Of a stretch of DNA of 64,000 nt, positions 20,971 through 31,382 are shown piece after piece; the stretch's first letter is position 1; the number at the start of each line of letters is the position of its first letter. Under the pieces are notes generated by a model. The model had not been told where the DNA came from, made no database searches, and saw only the letters and a list, made by a program, of their open reading frames with translations. The translations under genes were made by a program, and so were the position numbers. The stretch is from the NCBI GenBank assembly GCA_964036295.1, contig OZ038462.1:2301501-2365500 (forward strand), written 5' to 3'. The stretch is from Plumapathes pennacea (Eukaryota; Cnidaria; Anthozoa; Antipatharia; Myriopathidae).

Positions 20971-22563
20971 ACGACTGGCTTGGTAACGTGACTCGCCACG
21001 CGGTTCGTCACGTGGGTTTGTGCTCTGGCCTTGACCCAGTGGCTCCTGTACCATTGTTTCTGTCTTTCTTGCCTTCAAGTTTGATATTAAACAATGAACC
21101 CCTACAGTATTAACGGTAACTAATACTATATATGTCTAAAGTGTATAAGAACGCTTGGGTTTTGCACTTGTATTTGTGAATTAACAACAATGCATATGTA
21201 TTTTTGGTAATGCTAAGAAATAAACAGTTTTGTTCTTACAAGAGAAGTGTCTTCTCGTGCATTACTTTTGTCCTCTTTTCATTACACTGCTGCTTCGTGC
21301 GCATTTTCGCGTCCAATTCAATTTTGACCGAGGTAGTCATGCGAGGCTCTTTAAGCTTTTTCGCGCAACACTTCGCGAGAATTTTGCGTCAGTGCTGTGT
21401 CTAACACAAGACTTCACAGCCATGGTTCTGTGGCGACAATTACGCAGTTGACAAAAAGCTAACCCTCGCCTAGCGCCGTTCACGGCGTCTAAGTATTTTA
21501 TACTTTTACAAACGCTTGGTTTATAAGCTGCAACATTAAAAAAAAAGGTGCCCATGATGCGGTATGACGGCCCAACTGCAAAAAAAAAAAAAAAAAATCT
21601 GATATTCGCGAGAAGAGTTTGTCGTTCTGAAAAGCAAGCGTAATAAGGCTATCTGCCTAAACTAGACCGCGCCCAAGAGCCGTTCATAGCTGTAAATGGG
21701 CACGAATGCACATTGGATGTACGCGCTATTAAGCTGTGCTAAGCCGCGCCCCGTCAAGTTGTCATTAAATAGCGCTGCTTGACCGTGTGCGTACACCAGT
21801 TGACATTTACATTATGGGCATCTCCGCAAGACATAAAATGCATGGATGCACGTTGAATGTTCTTCGTTCATGGAAGTTCTTTCGGGGTATGTAAGTAGAT
21901 CCTTTGCTGAGCCGTGAAGTTGTCATAACGCACATTTAGCGCTCTACTCAGTGACCAACCATTGCATGTGAGCGTGCGTGCTTGCATCAGATGCACGTTG
22001 AAAAGTCATCTTCGTTCACGGAAAATTTTCAAGTTGTGCCAGGCAAATTGTGTGCTGAGATCCGTCAAGTGTCATTAAAAAGAAGAATTTGACCCGCCCT
22101 TCACTCAACCTTTCTTGGCCTGCGAACACAGACGTCTCCCGTCGCGGGCAGCTTTTAAGTTCCCTGGAGAGACGGTCTCTCTCGGGGACTCAAAAGCTGC
22201 TCGATGGGAGACGGCTGTATTCACAGGCTAAGCCTCTCTGTGCACGAAGAATAGTTAGCACGTACGGGTCCATGCAGAAATCTGCAGTGCGGTCATGATG
22301 TTCCTCTTTGCCTTGATTGCCGAAACTTGAAGCATCACTCACTGTGCATGATTGAAAATAAAAGACTGGAAGCACTGTTGAACAGAATTACTCAGCTTAT
22401 TTGTTTATAACAGAAACAGCCGATGAAGACGGCATGCTGACTTCCCGCCCAGTGGGGCCTACTACACGAAACATACCAAGCATTTTGTTCTCATTCTTGA
22501 CCCGCGAGCCGAAGCGAGATAATACTATAGTTTTTAAATAATATACCGTGTTGTTCAGTGAGA
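20971..22563. other. Intergenic region upstream of copy C
   Basis: It contains the 3' end of the four-helix gene's transcript and a hairpin element at 22119-22232. No gene is supported. Confidence 0.55.
22119..22232. mobile_element. Hairpin MITE-like element
   Basis: TGGCCTGCGAACACAGACGT... pairs with ...GGCTGTATTCACAGGCTA, and an inner AGCTTTTAAGT...ACTCAAAAGCTGCT also pairs. The imperfect arms are about 50 bp. Confidence 0.75.
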
Positions 22564-25500
22564 ATGGCATCTGTAGTCGTAGAAGAAATCATAGAGGCCG
22601 TGGTAGAAGAGGCAGTAGAAGAGTCTGTTGAGACAGCCGTTGAGGAGACAGTGGAAGAAACGGTTGAACAGACAGTAGAGGAATCAGTAGAACAAGCAGT
22701 GGAAGAAACTGTGGAGCAGGTGCGGAAATTTACTGGTAATCGACAGTTTACAAATATCATGTCAGACTAGGCCCACTACCTTGGTGAGGCGTACTGATGC
22801 CCGGGGGGGGGGGGGGGGGGGTGGTGGGTATGGTATGTTTCTTGACCATAGTCGACCATGGTCAGATATGTTTTCTGACCAATAAAATATATCTGGCCAT
22901 GGTCAGGAAGAAAATTTGACCATAGTCGACCATGGCCAGGAAACATATTAGACCATGGTCGACCATGGTCAGAAATACATGAGAGTTCTGCGTTCTGCAC
23001 GCATCTTTTAAACTGTGTGTATTTGTCAGACCGTGGAAGATGCTGTTGAAACTGCCGTCGAAGACGCCGTCGAAAGTGCTACTGAAGACAGCGTGGAGAA
23101 CAGCGTGGAAGACGCAACCCAATCAGTCATCAAAAAAAGACTGGTGATGGCGGTCAAAGGTCGGTCAGCTGACAAATTTGTTTGTTTGTTTACTGCCAGG
23201 CAAATCACACTGAGTCCTCTTTCTGGCAAGTAAACAAAACTTGTTGTAAAATATATTAGTAAGACTATCGTCTCTGTGTATCTCGCTGTCTCTTTCTTAA
23301 AATGAGAAGGCGCACCTCTGGTAAAGAGATACACCAAGTTTATACCAGGCAGAAAGCTATCTCATGTTTATCTCAGCAAGTACATAGCTTGTGTAATACG
23401 AAAATTCAGGAATCTCTTAGATAGGAAACCATGTTTATCTTCGGCACATGAGTTACGTTTAATGTTACAGTCTTTGTTGTTATTGTCAGAAAACTGTATA
23501 TAGTCGAGGCAACAAGATTGTGGCAAGATTTGCCTCTCTTTTCAGCACTTGGCAGTATTGCTTCCGGCATTTCAACAATCGCTGGTTTCGTGAAGTCATT
23601 ACTTGGAAAAACGAAATGCGACTTGGATGCAGACACTGAAAGCCAGGTGAAAATGTGGTAGCTTTATCGATCACACACTGTAAAAACCGATGTTAGACAA
23701 TTAATTTATTAAAACTTGCATAGATTGCGTCGACTTGAATCTCTTTTGGCCAGGGCCGTTTCGTCCTTCAATGTTTTGAACCTAGAACAAACACTTCAGT
23801 TGCTCTTTATTTGATCGAGACTGTGCTGACTGGTTGTAATGCGAATGCTTGCTTTTCTCGCAGTTGGATAAAACTACCAACGTGTTAGATGTCCTCAAGG
23901 ATTTGGTGAGTTCCTGGGCGGACCAGCTGAAGAGCTTTAAACAAGACGACAGTCTGGGACAAGTGGACTACAATGGAACAGAAGCTGACGCAGCTGGAAC
24001 TGTGTTCACTCTCTTCACTGACATGAAGAACGTAAGTGTCGTGGAAAAAAAGCTGAGGTTGATTCTGCTGAGTACTACTAAAGGATAACGTTGCTTCATA
24101 ACTATAATGAACAACAAACAAAAAGATGCGAGTGAAACAAAGAGAGAAATACAAAACAAGATAAAACAAAGACAAGAGACAGATAAACAAAAATAGCAAC
24201 AAAGGAAGAAACATAGAAAACAACAACAACAACAACAACAACAATAACATAGAGAGAGGGTGGCAAAGATAAGATAAAGATAGATATTTGATAGATATTA
24301 TTCCATAGCCCTACGGTAACATCTGTTATTGGGCTTAGTTACTACACTATCACTCTATGTGGACAGAAGGACAGTCAATCACTGCTGTGTATATGAATCT
24401 GTCACTTTAGAAACTAAACGCAGTATCCCGTATCGCAAGTGAGTGTGCTGAAAACTGTCAGTGGAAAACGAACATGGATGAATACAAGTTGAACGTAATC
24501 CTGGCAGCTTACAGGGTGCAGGTAATATTCCTCGCTAAAGACAACGCTCCCGTCATGAAGGAGAAAAACTTTCCACCCCAAGAGGACCGCCACAAAATGA
24601 CTGACGCGCTGGATGATAGCTATTCGAAAGAATGGATCCAAGTGATACAACTTGAGGTAGGTTTGTCTTTAAAAAGTCATCCGCTGGACAAGGACGTCCA
24701 AAACAAACGCAGTTATCAGAATGTACTCATTGAGAGCTTTCATTTGAGTGGTCATACCTGTAGATTTTATTTGGAAGTCCAGGAGTTGGAAGTGAGCACT
24801 CTATGCTATTACTAATGTACTGTACTCGATGAGAGCTTTTTATTTGAGTGTTCACAATTTTAGGTTTCATCGTGATAGTTCAGGAGTTGGAAGTAAACAC
24901 TGAGGTTAGAGCGGTTTTCGGATGACTGTCGAAAGTAATTGTGTGATTGCTTTGGTTTTGCGTTTGCTTCGCTTTCGGATTGGTCCACACGAGTTTGTCG
25001 GCATGCTCAGCCAATCAGGAACAAAACCAAAACCAAAACCAAACACTTCTCACGCAAGCGATGGCGTGTACTCGCACTGCTGATTGGAAAGTAAAACCAA
25101 ACGCAAGACCAAACGCGAATTACTTTGGCTTCCAATTGGCTGAACTGTTTTCTCTCAGTCTCTGTGATTGGCCTGTGTGATTACTTTGGTTTTGGTTTTC
25201 GACAGTCATCCGAAAACGGCTCTATCACACCTTAAACACAACTGGACTTATTCTTCTATTCGCAGGCCAAGAAGAACTTGACCAAAGCAGTTCAGGCCCA
25301 GGCCAAGGCCGCGTCGCAGGCCGCTGTCAAAAAAGTGATCGCTACACCAATGAAAACAGAAGTCAAGAGCGGCATGGAAAAACAAGTTGTCCCGGATGTT
25401 AAGTCCCAGGCCATGTCGGCCGCAAAGGCCCAAGTCACCGAGGTGATGAACAGATACAACTCGGCTATCCACAAACATGCAGCTATTCCAGGTTACGGAA

Positions 25501-25971
25501 TAGCCACTCTGAAGAAATGGATGGAAGATAACGTTAAACCAACAGCTGCAAAGGAAGCTACGGACAAAGGTAAAAATCAAGTCTCGGATACAACAAGCTT
25601 GGCAGCTGGAAAAAAAGCAAAACTGCGTAGAACACGTAGAAAATTGCACCAAACAATAATTTGCTGGTTGAAGTTGACCATTTGAATGTGGAATGCGTGA
25701 TCTCAAAGCGAACTGTTAGTCAATTTGTGTCACTGAGATTATTTGTCTGTTCCAGACAAAGGTAACGTACATAATCCTTAACATTTTTTTTTTCTTTTCA
25801 GCTAAATCTGCCGCTGATTCCACCCTGAAGTTACCGCCGGCTCAGATGAAAATAATGGCCATCACAACCGGCGCTCAACACAAGGTGCTGAGCGAGTACA
25901 ACACTCAGATTAAACAGGCCGCCAACCAAGCTGCTGATGAGGCTATTAAGAAGGCTTTGAAGAACGAATAA
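22564..25971 (+). CDS. Acidic-repeat membrane-protein family, copy C (424 aa, 7 exons)
   Basis: Exons: 22564-22719, 23030-23159, 23546-23646, 23864-24031, 24411-24656, 25266-25569, 25802-25971. Intron phases equal those of copy B and the 1275 nt close in frame. The N-terminal 95 residues are VEE-type repeats (EEAVEESVETAVEETVEETV) with a basic end (IKKRLVMAVKG). The hydrophobic segment differs from B: ALGSIASGISTIAGFVKSLL (96-115), then KTKC. The CAENC pair is Cys197 and Cys201. Exons 4 and 6 are almost identical to copies A/B at nucleotide level, while exons 3 and 5 are clearly diverged. AATAAA at 26052-26057 is a good polyA signal 81 bp after the stop. Its function is unknown, as for copy B. 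Confidence 0.8.
22801..22976. repeat. G-run and GACCATGGTC palindromic repeats
   Basis: A run of about 19 G (22803-22821) is followed by at least six GACCATGGTC-like palindromes, some joined head to tail as GACCATGGTCGACCATGGTC. It lies in intron 1 of copy C. Confidence 0.85.
24905..25225. mobile_element. MITE with ~45 bp terminal inverted repeats, intron 5 of copy C
   Basis: The left end GCGGTTTTCGGATGACTGTC matches the reverse complement of the right end (GACAGTCATCCGAAAACGGC). The inner sequence is rich in CCAAAACCAAAACC and CCAATCA. No coding capacity. Confidence 0.85.
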
Positions 25972-27397
25972 GAAAAAGAACCATAGATAGACTTGCCGCT
26001 GCGCGAACATGATTCAAATGATGACAGTTATTTTGTTGGCGTTGATATCTCAATAAAGATTACTCAAAGAATGACCTGACCGCAACAGAACTGGCAAGCA
26101 ATGTGTTGAAAAGGTGCAGAAACTAGTTCCCGCAAATGCTGACCAACTTAGTCTTTTTATATGTAGCTGGAGAGATTGTATTCAAGACGCAAATTTGTAC
26201 ATTTTTTTAACTGTCCTGTCTATTGAAACGCGCCCCAGCTTGAGACTGGACCCTATATTTACGAACGTCAACACCAGTGTGGCACTGACAGCAGAAAATG
26301 TAATTCATTGTACAGAATATTTGCTCTTCTGATTCCGGGAGCAATAGGTACCTACCAAGAACTCAGGAATGACGACCCTACCCCTCCCCCGCGTACAGTC
26401 CCCCTGTAGGTAGCGGCTGGATAATCCACGGAGTATGCACTGCAGTGTTGAGTAGTCTGGTAAACGTAACCTTAATACGTATTGTACGTGCATGTAGAAA
26501 AATAGCGTTGCAAGCTTCACTTCGGCCGAATCACTGTTGAGTATTCACTCTCCGCGGACTGTCGAAAGTACCGGGCTTGTTTAACAAACACAAGAGATGC
26601 AAAACTAGCTTCTGCAGTAAACTTTGTCGATAAGAGGATGTCCTATGCGTCTTGGAGTTTGAGTGTTAACAGCTGTTTAAAATACACTGCAGAGTGCCAA
26701 ATCAAAATGGCCGACAGCGACCTGTTTGTGCTGAGTTATACGCTGTAAAAAGATAGCTGACTGATCTGAGTAATGCAGGAGCAACAGGTATGTGTTTAAG
26801 TTCGGCTAGTCATTTCAACGGAGGTTAAAATAACGTGCAATAACATTGACGTAAATGAGGTTCATCTGCTGTTCGACGTTCAACATGGCATACGTCTTAC
26901 CTTCGCTGATAGCATTTTCCGTCCTGTAGAATTGCCGCTTCGTTTGGCAACCAATTCTCTAACTCCAGAACCAACTCAAACCAATTCAAACGCTCGATCG
27001 GCACAGTACCACACAACAACTTGAGCACAAGAAGTAAACTGAAGTTTCGCGCCGGTGTTGTAGTTGTTTACCGCTGAGTTCAGAGCATTTTACTCACAAA
27101 GGGGGAGGGGGTAATGGAGAAAAGGGAGGGGAGGGAAGGGAGTTTTGATTTGTTTTGTCAACCGACTTACGTTCGCTTCATTTGAACTGACCGAGCCCAG
27201 GAATCAAATTCAAGATTACCAACTCATGGGGTAAGTGGAGAAAACTGCAACTTTTTGATCCACAAGAAAACCTTTATTCATAAAAACGAACAACGTAATT
27301 CCAACAACAATTTGGGCAAACCACGAGTATCCGTGCAAAATAGTGCGAGTAGAAAATACATCGCATGGAAGTAGGCTCAGCGCCATCGTTCTTCTTC
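25972..27397. other. Region between the convergent copies C and D
   Basis: It includes the polyA signals of both genes (26052-26057 for C; TTTATT, that is AATAAA on the minus strand, at 27273-27278 for D). No gene is supported between them. Confidence 0.6.
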
Positions 27398-30300
27398 TTA
27401 ATTCTTCAGTACGTTGTCTACGGCCTCTTTCACTTTTTCGTCGATTTCTGCTTTGTGGTCTGCAAACACTTTAGCTGCCACGGACGCTTTAATCTGATCC
27501 ATTTGCTCCTGAGGACATAAAGACGGAGAGATCGAGAACACAGACAGACATAAACATATATCCATAAGATAGATCTGACAGAGAAATAAAGATAGAGAGT
27601 TTATAGACCGGTGAGGGTTGATGAACTTAAAAACACTTCAGTCAAATTTTTGTATCTAGGCGGGTACATCGATAAGTACATTTTCAGGATTAGTAGTGAA
27701 GTTCGTTCACAAACCAGTCTTGCTCATTTTAGTTTAAAAGGCAGATTCTCCCAACCTTTTGAGAGGAAAATGTATAAGTGATGTAATGAGAATTGGTAGT
27801 TTAATCAGCTTTCATTTGAGCAAGGTATCAGAAGCCAAGTTCTCCTTACTGTATGATATATTTCTGGTGAGAAACTGAAGGAGAAAATCTAAAAAAGTTA
27901 ATCACTCTTGGGAGTGAAAGGGTTAAGGTCTCTTATCAGAAATTTTAGCCACGGAGTAGAAACATGACTCATATAATTACAGTTACCAGCGGCATTAGTT
28001 CAAGAACTGCAGAACTTGCTGGAAGCTAGATTGTGGACCACCTGTCAGTGTACTGTGGCCGGATTATTAATATTGCAGATGACAGTCATATGTACTTTCG
28101 GTGTTTCAATACTTTGTTTAACGTGATACACACCTTGGTGCTGGTCGAGTTGAACGCCTCTTGCACGCTGTTCTGAGCAGCTGTTTTGGCTGCTGCTTTG
28201 GCGTCGCTTGAAGCTTGGCTGATCATCATTGGTCCCTTCACCCAGCCATAGAACGGGATCAAACTCGTCAAAATGATATTTTTCCGGCGGTCATCAAAGA
28301 TCTTCTTTGCAGCGCTCTTCCCGGCTTCTTTGGCGTTTGCGACAATCTGTGGTTGAATGTCTTGTTTGACCTGGTCTTGAATTCCCTAAAACAGAACAAT
28401 CGACCACGTTACCTCCCAAAGAAACCATAACGATTAAGTGAAACCTACGGCCATCTCTATATTTCTGGTGAGAATAAACAGATTGAGACAATTGAAGCTG
28501 ATTTCTCTCAAGAGTGGAGGCATGCAGACGTATATACCTGACTTATCGGCTGTTTCACAATCGGCACTATTGCCTTAGTTGCCTCCTGAGTAGCTTGTTT
28601 TATCTTCATTTTGTTCAAACTTCTCTGCGCTTTTCTCTTGATGTACGCTTTCCAGTCGGGGAAGTCTTTGTCCAGAAGTTTTTGAATGGCTGTCTGGTCT
28701 CCTGCGGCTGGTAAACCACATTCCTGCATTTTAGGGGCTTTCTCGCCCAGTTGACAGATCGCTAATAGTGCAGTGATAGCATTCACTACTCCTAGGGTAA
28801 ACGTTTGCATGTTCGCTTTCCACGCGCAGCTTTCAGCGCATTTACTCGAGATCTTCTCTGCCCCACTGAAAGCCTGGACCAAAAAAAGAGAGAGAGGAAA
28901 TATTAAAAGTTAAAACTAGCCACATCAAATATTTAAAGAGAGTCGGGTCATAAATTGCAACAAACAAAATCGACCGAATACCGTAAAACTCTTATCCTTT
29001 CATATTCTCGTCAGGAGCAGGGTATAAATAGAGTTGGGTGTATAAATTCTCTTTGTTAGCCTTGCTGTATCTTCGTGAATGGGAGGAGAGTTTGTATTTT
29101 ATTCAAGTCAACTCACATTTTTTGCGTCGTTCAGCATTCCCCAGAAAACGGAGCTGATAGCCACTTGTTTTGTCTCGCCTTTAACCGTTACAGTGCTGGT
29201 GCCAAAGTCAGTGTCCTTAGGAAGGCCCTTGACAATGTCGTTCCACTTGGACATGATACCTACACACAGATACATAGGAGAGAAAAAAAGTCAATACTCT
29301 AATGAAGGACGCACAGATCAAACGACCAAAAGTGTTCCTGCCACTTGTACTTGCATTTCGCTTTTCCTTGCGTCGCTCGTTTCCATGGACACAAACCAGG
29401 CTTAAGTGCATTTGCAATCAATCCTGCTTATACCTGATATTCCGTCCAATGCGTCCTGCACGAGATCCAGCTTGTTCCTGTCACTTGCGTCCAGTGGACA
29501 TTTTTTCTTTCCTGCTCCCGTCTGGGCCTTGATCAGCTCGATAACCGAACTGACCCCAAGTCCAACAAACAAAATGGCGCCAACCTTCACGATCTTCCCA
29601 ACCATGCTACTGCTACTGGCGGCTTCCTGGTTCATGAATACAACTCATTATTTTTAACTTCATCTAACCTATCACTTTTATCAGACCTCCATCCCCTCCC
29701 CACCCCCTCCATCTAACGCGTGGTTTCCTACGTGACTCGTGGCAGCATTAACAATTACTTCACAAACTTTTCTTGCGTTTGTCCTTGTATCGTTCGTATG
29801 CACTTGATGTATGTTTCTTGAGCTTGCGTCCTTCGTAAAAATCAAGTTTTAGTTTGGAGCGCGCGAAAAAAATAGGGGATCATTCGCCCCAGTCCTTCCC
29901 CAACTTTTCGCGCGCTCAAAAAGAAACTGTCACGTGACATTTACCTCTGCCGCTTCTTCGGCCGCTTCCTCTGCAGCTGCCTCGGCTGCTTCCTCTGCGG
30001 TCGTCTCCGCTGCTTCTTCTGCCGCTGACTCGGCTGCCGTTTCTGCGGCGGCTTCTGCGGCTGACTCTGCCGCGGCTTCCGCTGCCCCTTCTGCTGCGGA
30101 TTCAGCTGCGGTCTCTATGGAGACGAACAAAGGAAATTAGTAGTTCGAGATATCGATAATTTTCGTTCTCACGAAATTTAGTGAATACTACCCCTGTGAC
30201 ATTCAGACACAGGCACGATTTTTTAAGCTGTTTGCTCAACGCGACGTTCAAAATGACTCAACCGGCAGAAAGTTTCTAACAACAGAAAGAAACCAGAAGA

Positions 30301-30874
30301 ACGTTGCTTACGTTCGAGAAGTGGAGAAAGTAAACAATAACAAACAAACAAACAAATAAAACAATAATTTAGCACAGAAATGCAAAAAAAAAAAAAAAAA
30401 AAATCACAGAGATGCACGAAAACCAATAGAACAAATGAAGGATAAGCGCTTTCGCGATGTTGGTTTAGCTGGATGTGTGTATTATTTCAGACTGTAAGAA
30501 AAAACTACTGCGTCGGCCGGGAATCGAACCCGGGTCAACTGCTTGGAAGGCAGCTATGCTCACCACTATACCACCGACGCCACACAGTGTACATTTACCA
30601 AGGCTGACTGATGAGCAATTAGTTGTTATGACTGACTTGTTCTCCGACTGCCGCAATGTAATATCGCAATGAATAATTATAAAGAGATGTACGTGCTGAG
30701 GATCAATGTGGAGAGAATTAAACAAGAGAAACATAGACACAGAAACGCGCAGCCAGAACAGAAAAACATCCCAGTATCAGAAGTACCTGCCACAGTTTCG
30801 GCCACGGTTTCCGCAATAGCTTCGGCTGCAACCTCTGCCACTTCAATGGATGCCTCAATCGCTATGGACGCCAT
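27398..30874 (-). CDS. Acidic-repeat membrane-protein family, diverged copy D (430 aa, 7 exons)
   Basis: Exons, minus strand: 30874-30787, 30114-29945, 29626-29434, 29259-29117, 28873-28538, 28385-28134, 27508-27398. All are GT-AG and the 1293 nt close in frame. Residues 1-86 are acidic four-residue repeats in which Ala replaces most Val (EEAAETTAEEAAEAAAEEAA). The hydrophobic segment is KIVKVGAILFVGLGVSSVIE, followed by IKAQTGAGKKKCPLDA, almost the same as in copy B. The CxxxC pair is Cys210 and Cys214 (CAESC). The C-terminal helices keep the Ala/Lys character but little sequence. Intron positions and phases differ from A-C and exon 5 spans what is exon 5 plus part of exon 6 there, so D is an older paralogue. 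The function is unknown. Confidence 0.78.
30509..30580 (-). tRNA. tRNA-Gly (UCC)
   Basis: This 72 nt gene folds as a normal tRNA. The acceptor stem GCGTCGG pairs with CCGACGC, and the discriminator is A (30509). The D arm reads GTGGTATAGTGG, the anticodon loop CTTCCAA holds TCC (30547-30545), and the T arm reads GGGTTCGATTCCC. The A and B box promoters are intact. A run of six T on the minus strand (30504-30499) serves as the Pol III terminator. It is nested in intron 1 of copy D on the same strand. Confidence 0.97.
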
Positions 30875-30927
30875 CTTCCTCCAGTTATGAACAACACAAC
30901 AGTGTCTATATTTTAACAGGGCGCGCT

Positions 30928-30933
30928 CTTATA
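30928..30933 (-). promoter_or_regulatory. TATA box of family copy D
   Basis: TATAAG on the minus strand lies about 55-60 bp upstream of the ATG at 30874, the same spacing as in copy B. Confidence 0.5.
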
Positions 30934-31280
30934 CTTTCTTCGGCTCAGCGGGTACAGCGAAATGTCACAGTAACGTGCGTGTTACTTCAACGGCAAACTG
31001 CACGAATTTGTCTGGATATTTTCGGAAATCTCAACTTGTTTCCTGTGCCGCCACGCACGTCATGCGCTTTGGTGTGGAAATCAAACAATGGCACAAAGGT
31101 TGTCTGTAATATAAGTTGTTTGTTTTTTTTTTTTTTTTTTTTTTTTTTTGTGATTCGTGATATTAAACTGCCAATATAGGTACATAAACGTACTGAACAA
31201 CATCTTAAAATGATTTTGGATAAGCTGGAGTTTATACATTATGAAACTAAACCGGGCGACGCCTGAAGTACGTTGTACTC

Positions 31281-31382
31281 TCAGAATCGTTCTTCAATTT
31301 CTGTTAATTCTTTTTCATTGTTCAGTGAGTTGTTTACGGCCTCTGTCATCTTTTGGCCAATTTTTGTCTTGTGCAAGACATT
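31281..31382 (-). pseudogene. Fossil last exon of a fifth acidic-repeat family member
   Basis: The minus strand reads HKTKIGQKMTEAVNNSLNN and more residues to a TGA at 31283-31281. The last exon of copy D reads HKAEIDEKVKEAVDNVLKN, so 10 of 19 positions are identical; the DNA is also similar (TTGTNTACGGCCTCT). No acceptor site precedes it and no other exons were found, so it is a relic lying upstream of copy D. Confidence 0.6.

Noticed and set aside
22491-22760. Minus-strand Ser/Thr-rich ORF (STVSSTVSST) antisense to copy C exon 1
   Set aside because: It is the antisense shadow of the VEE repeats; GAA/GTA-type codons read in reverse give Ser/Thr. The same applies to 23026-23337 (-) and the Ala/Ser-rich frame at 29934-30140 (+).
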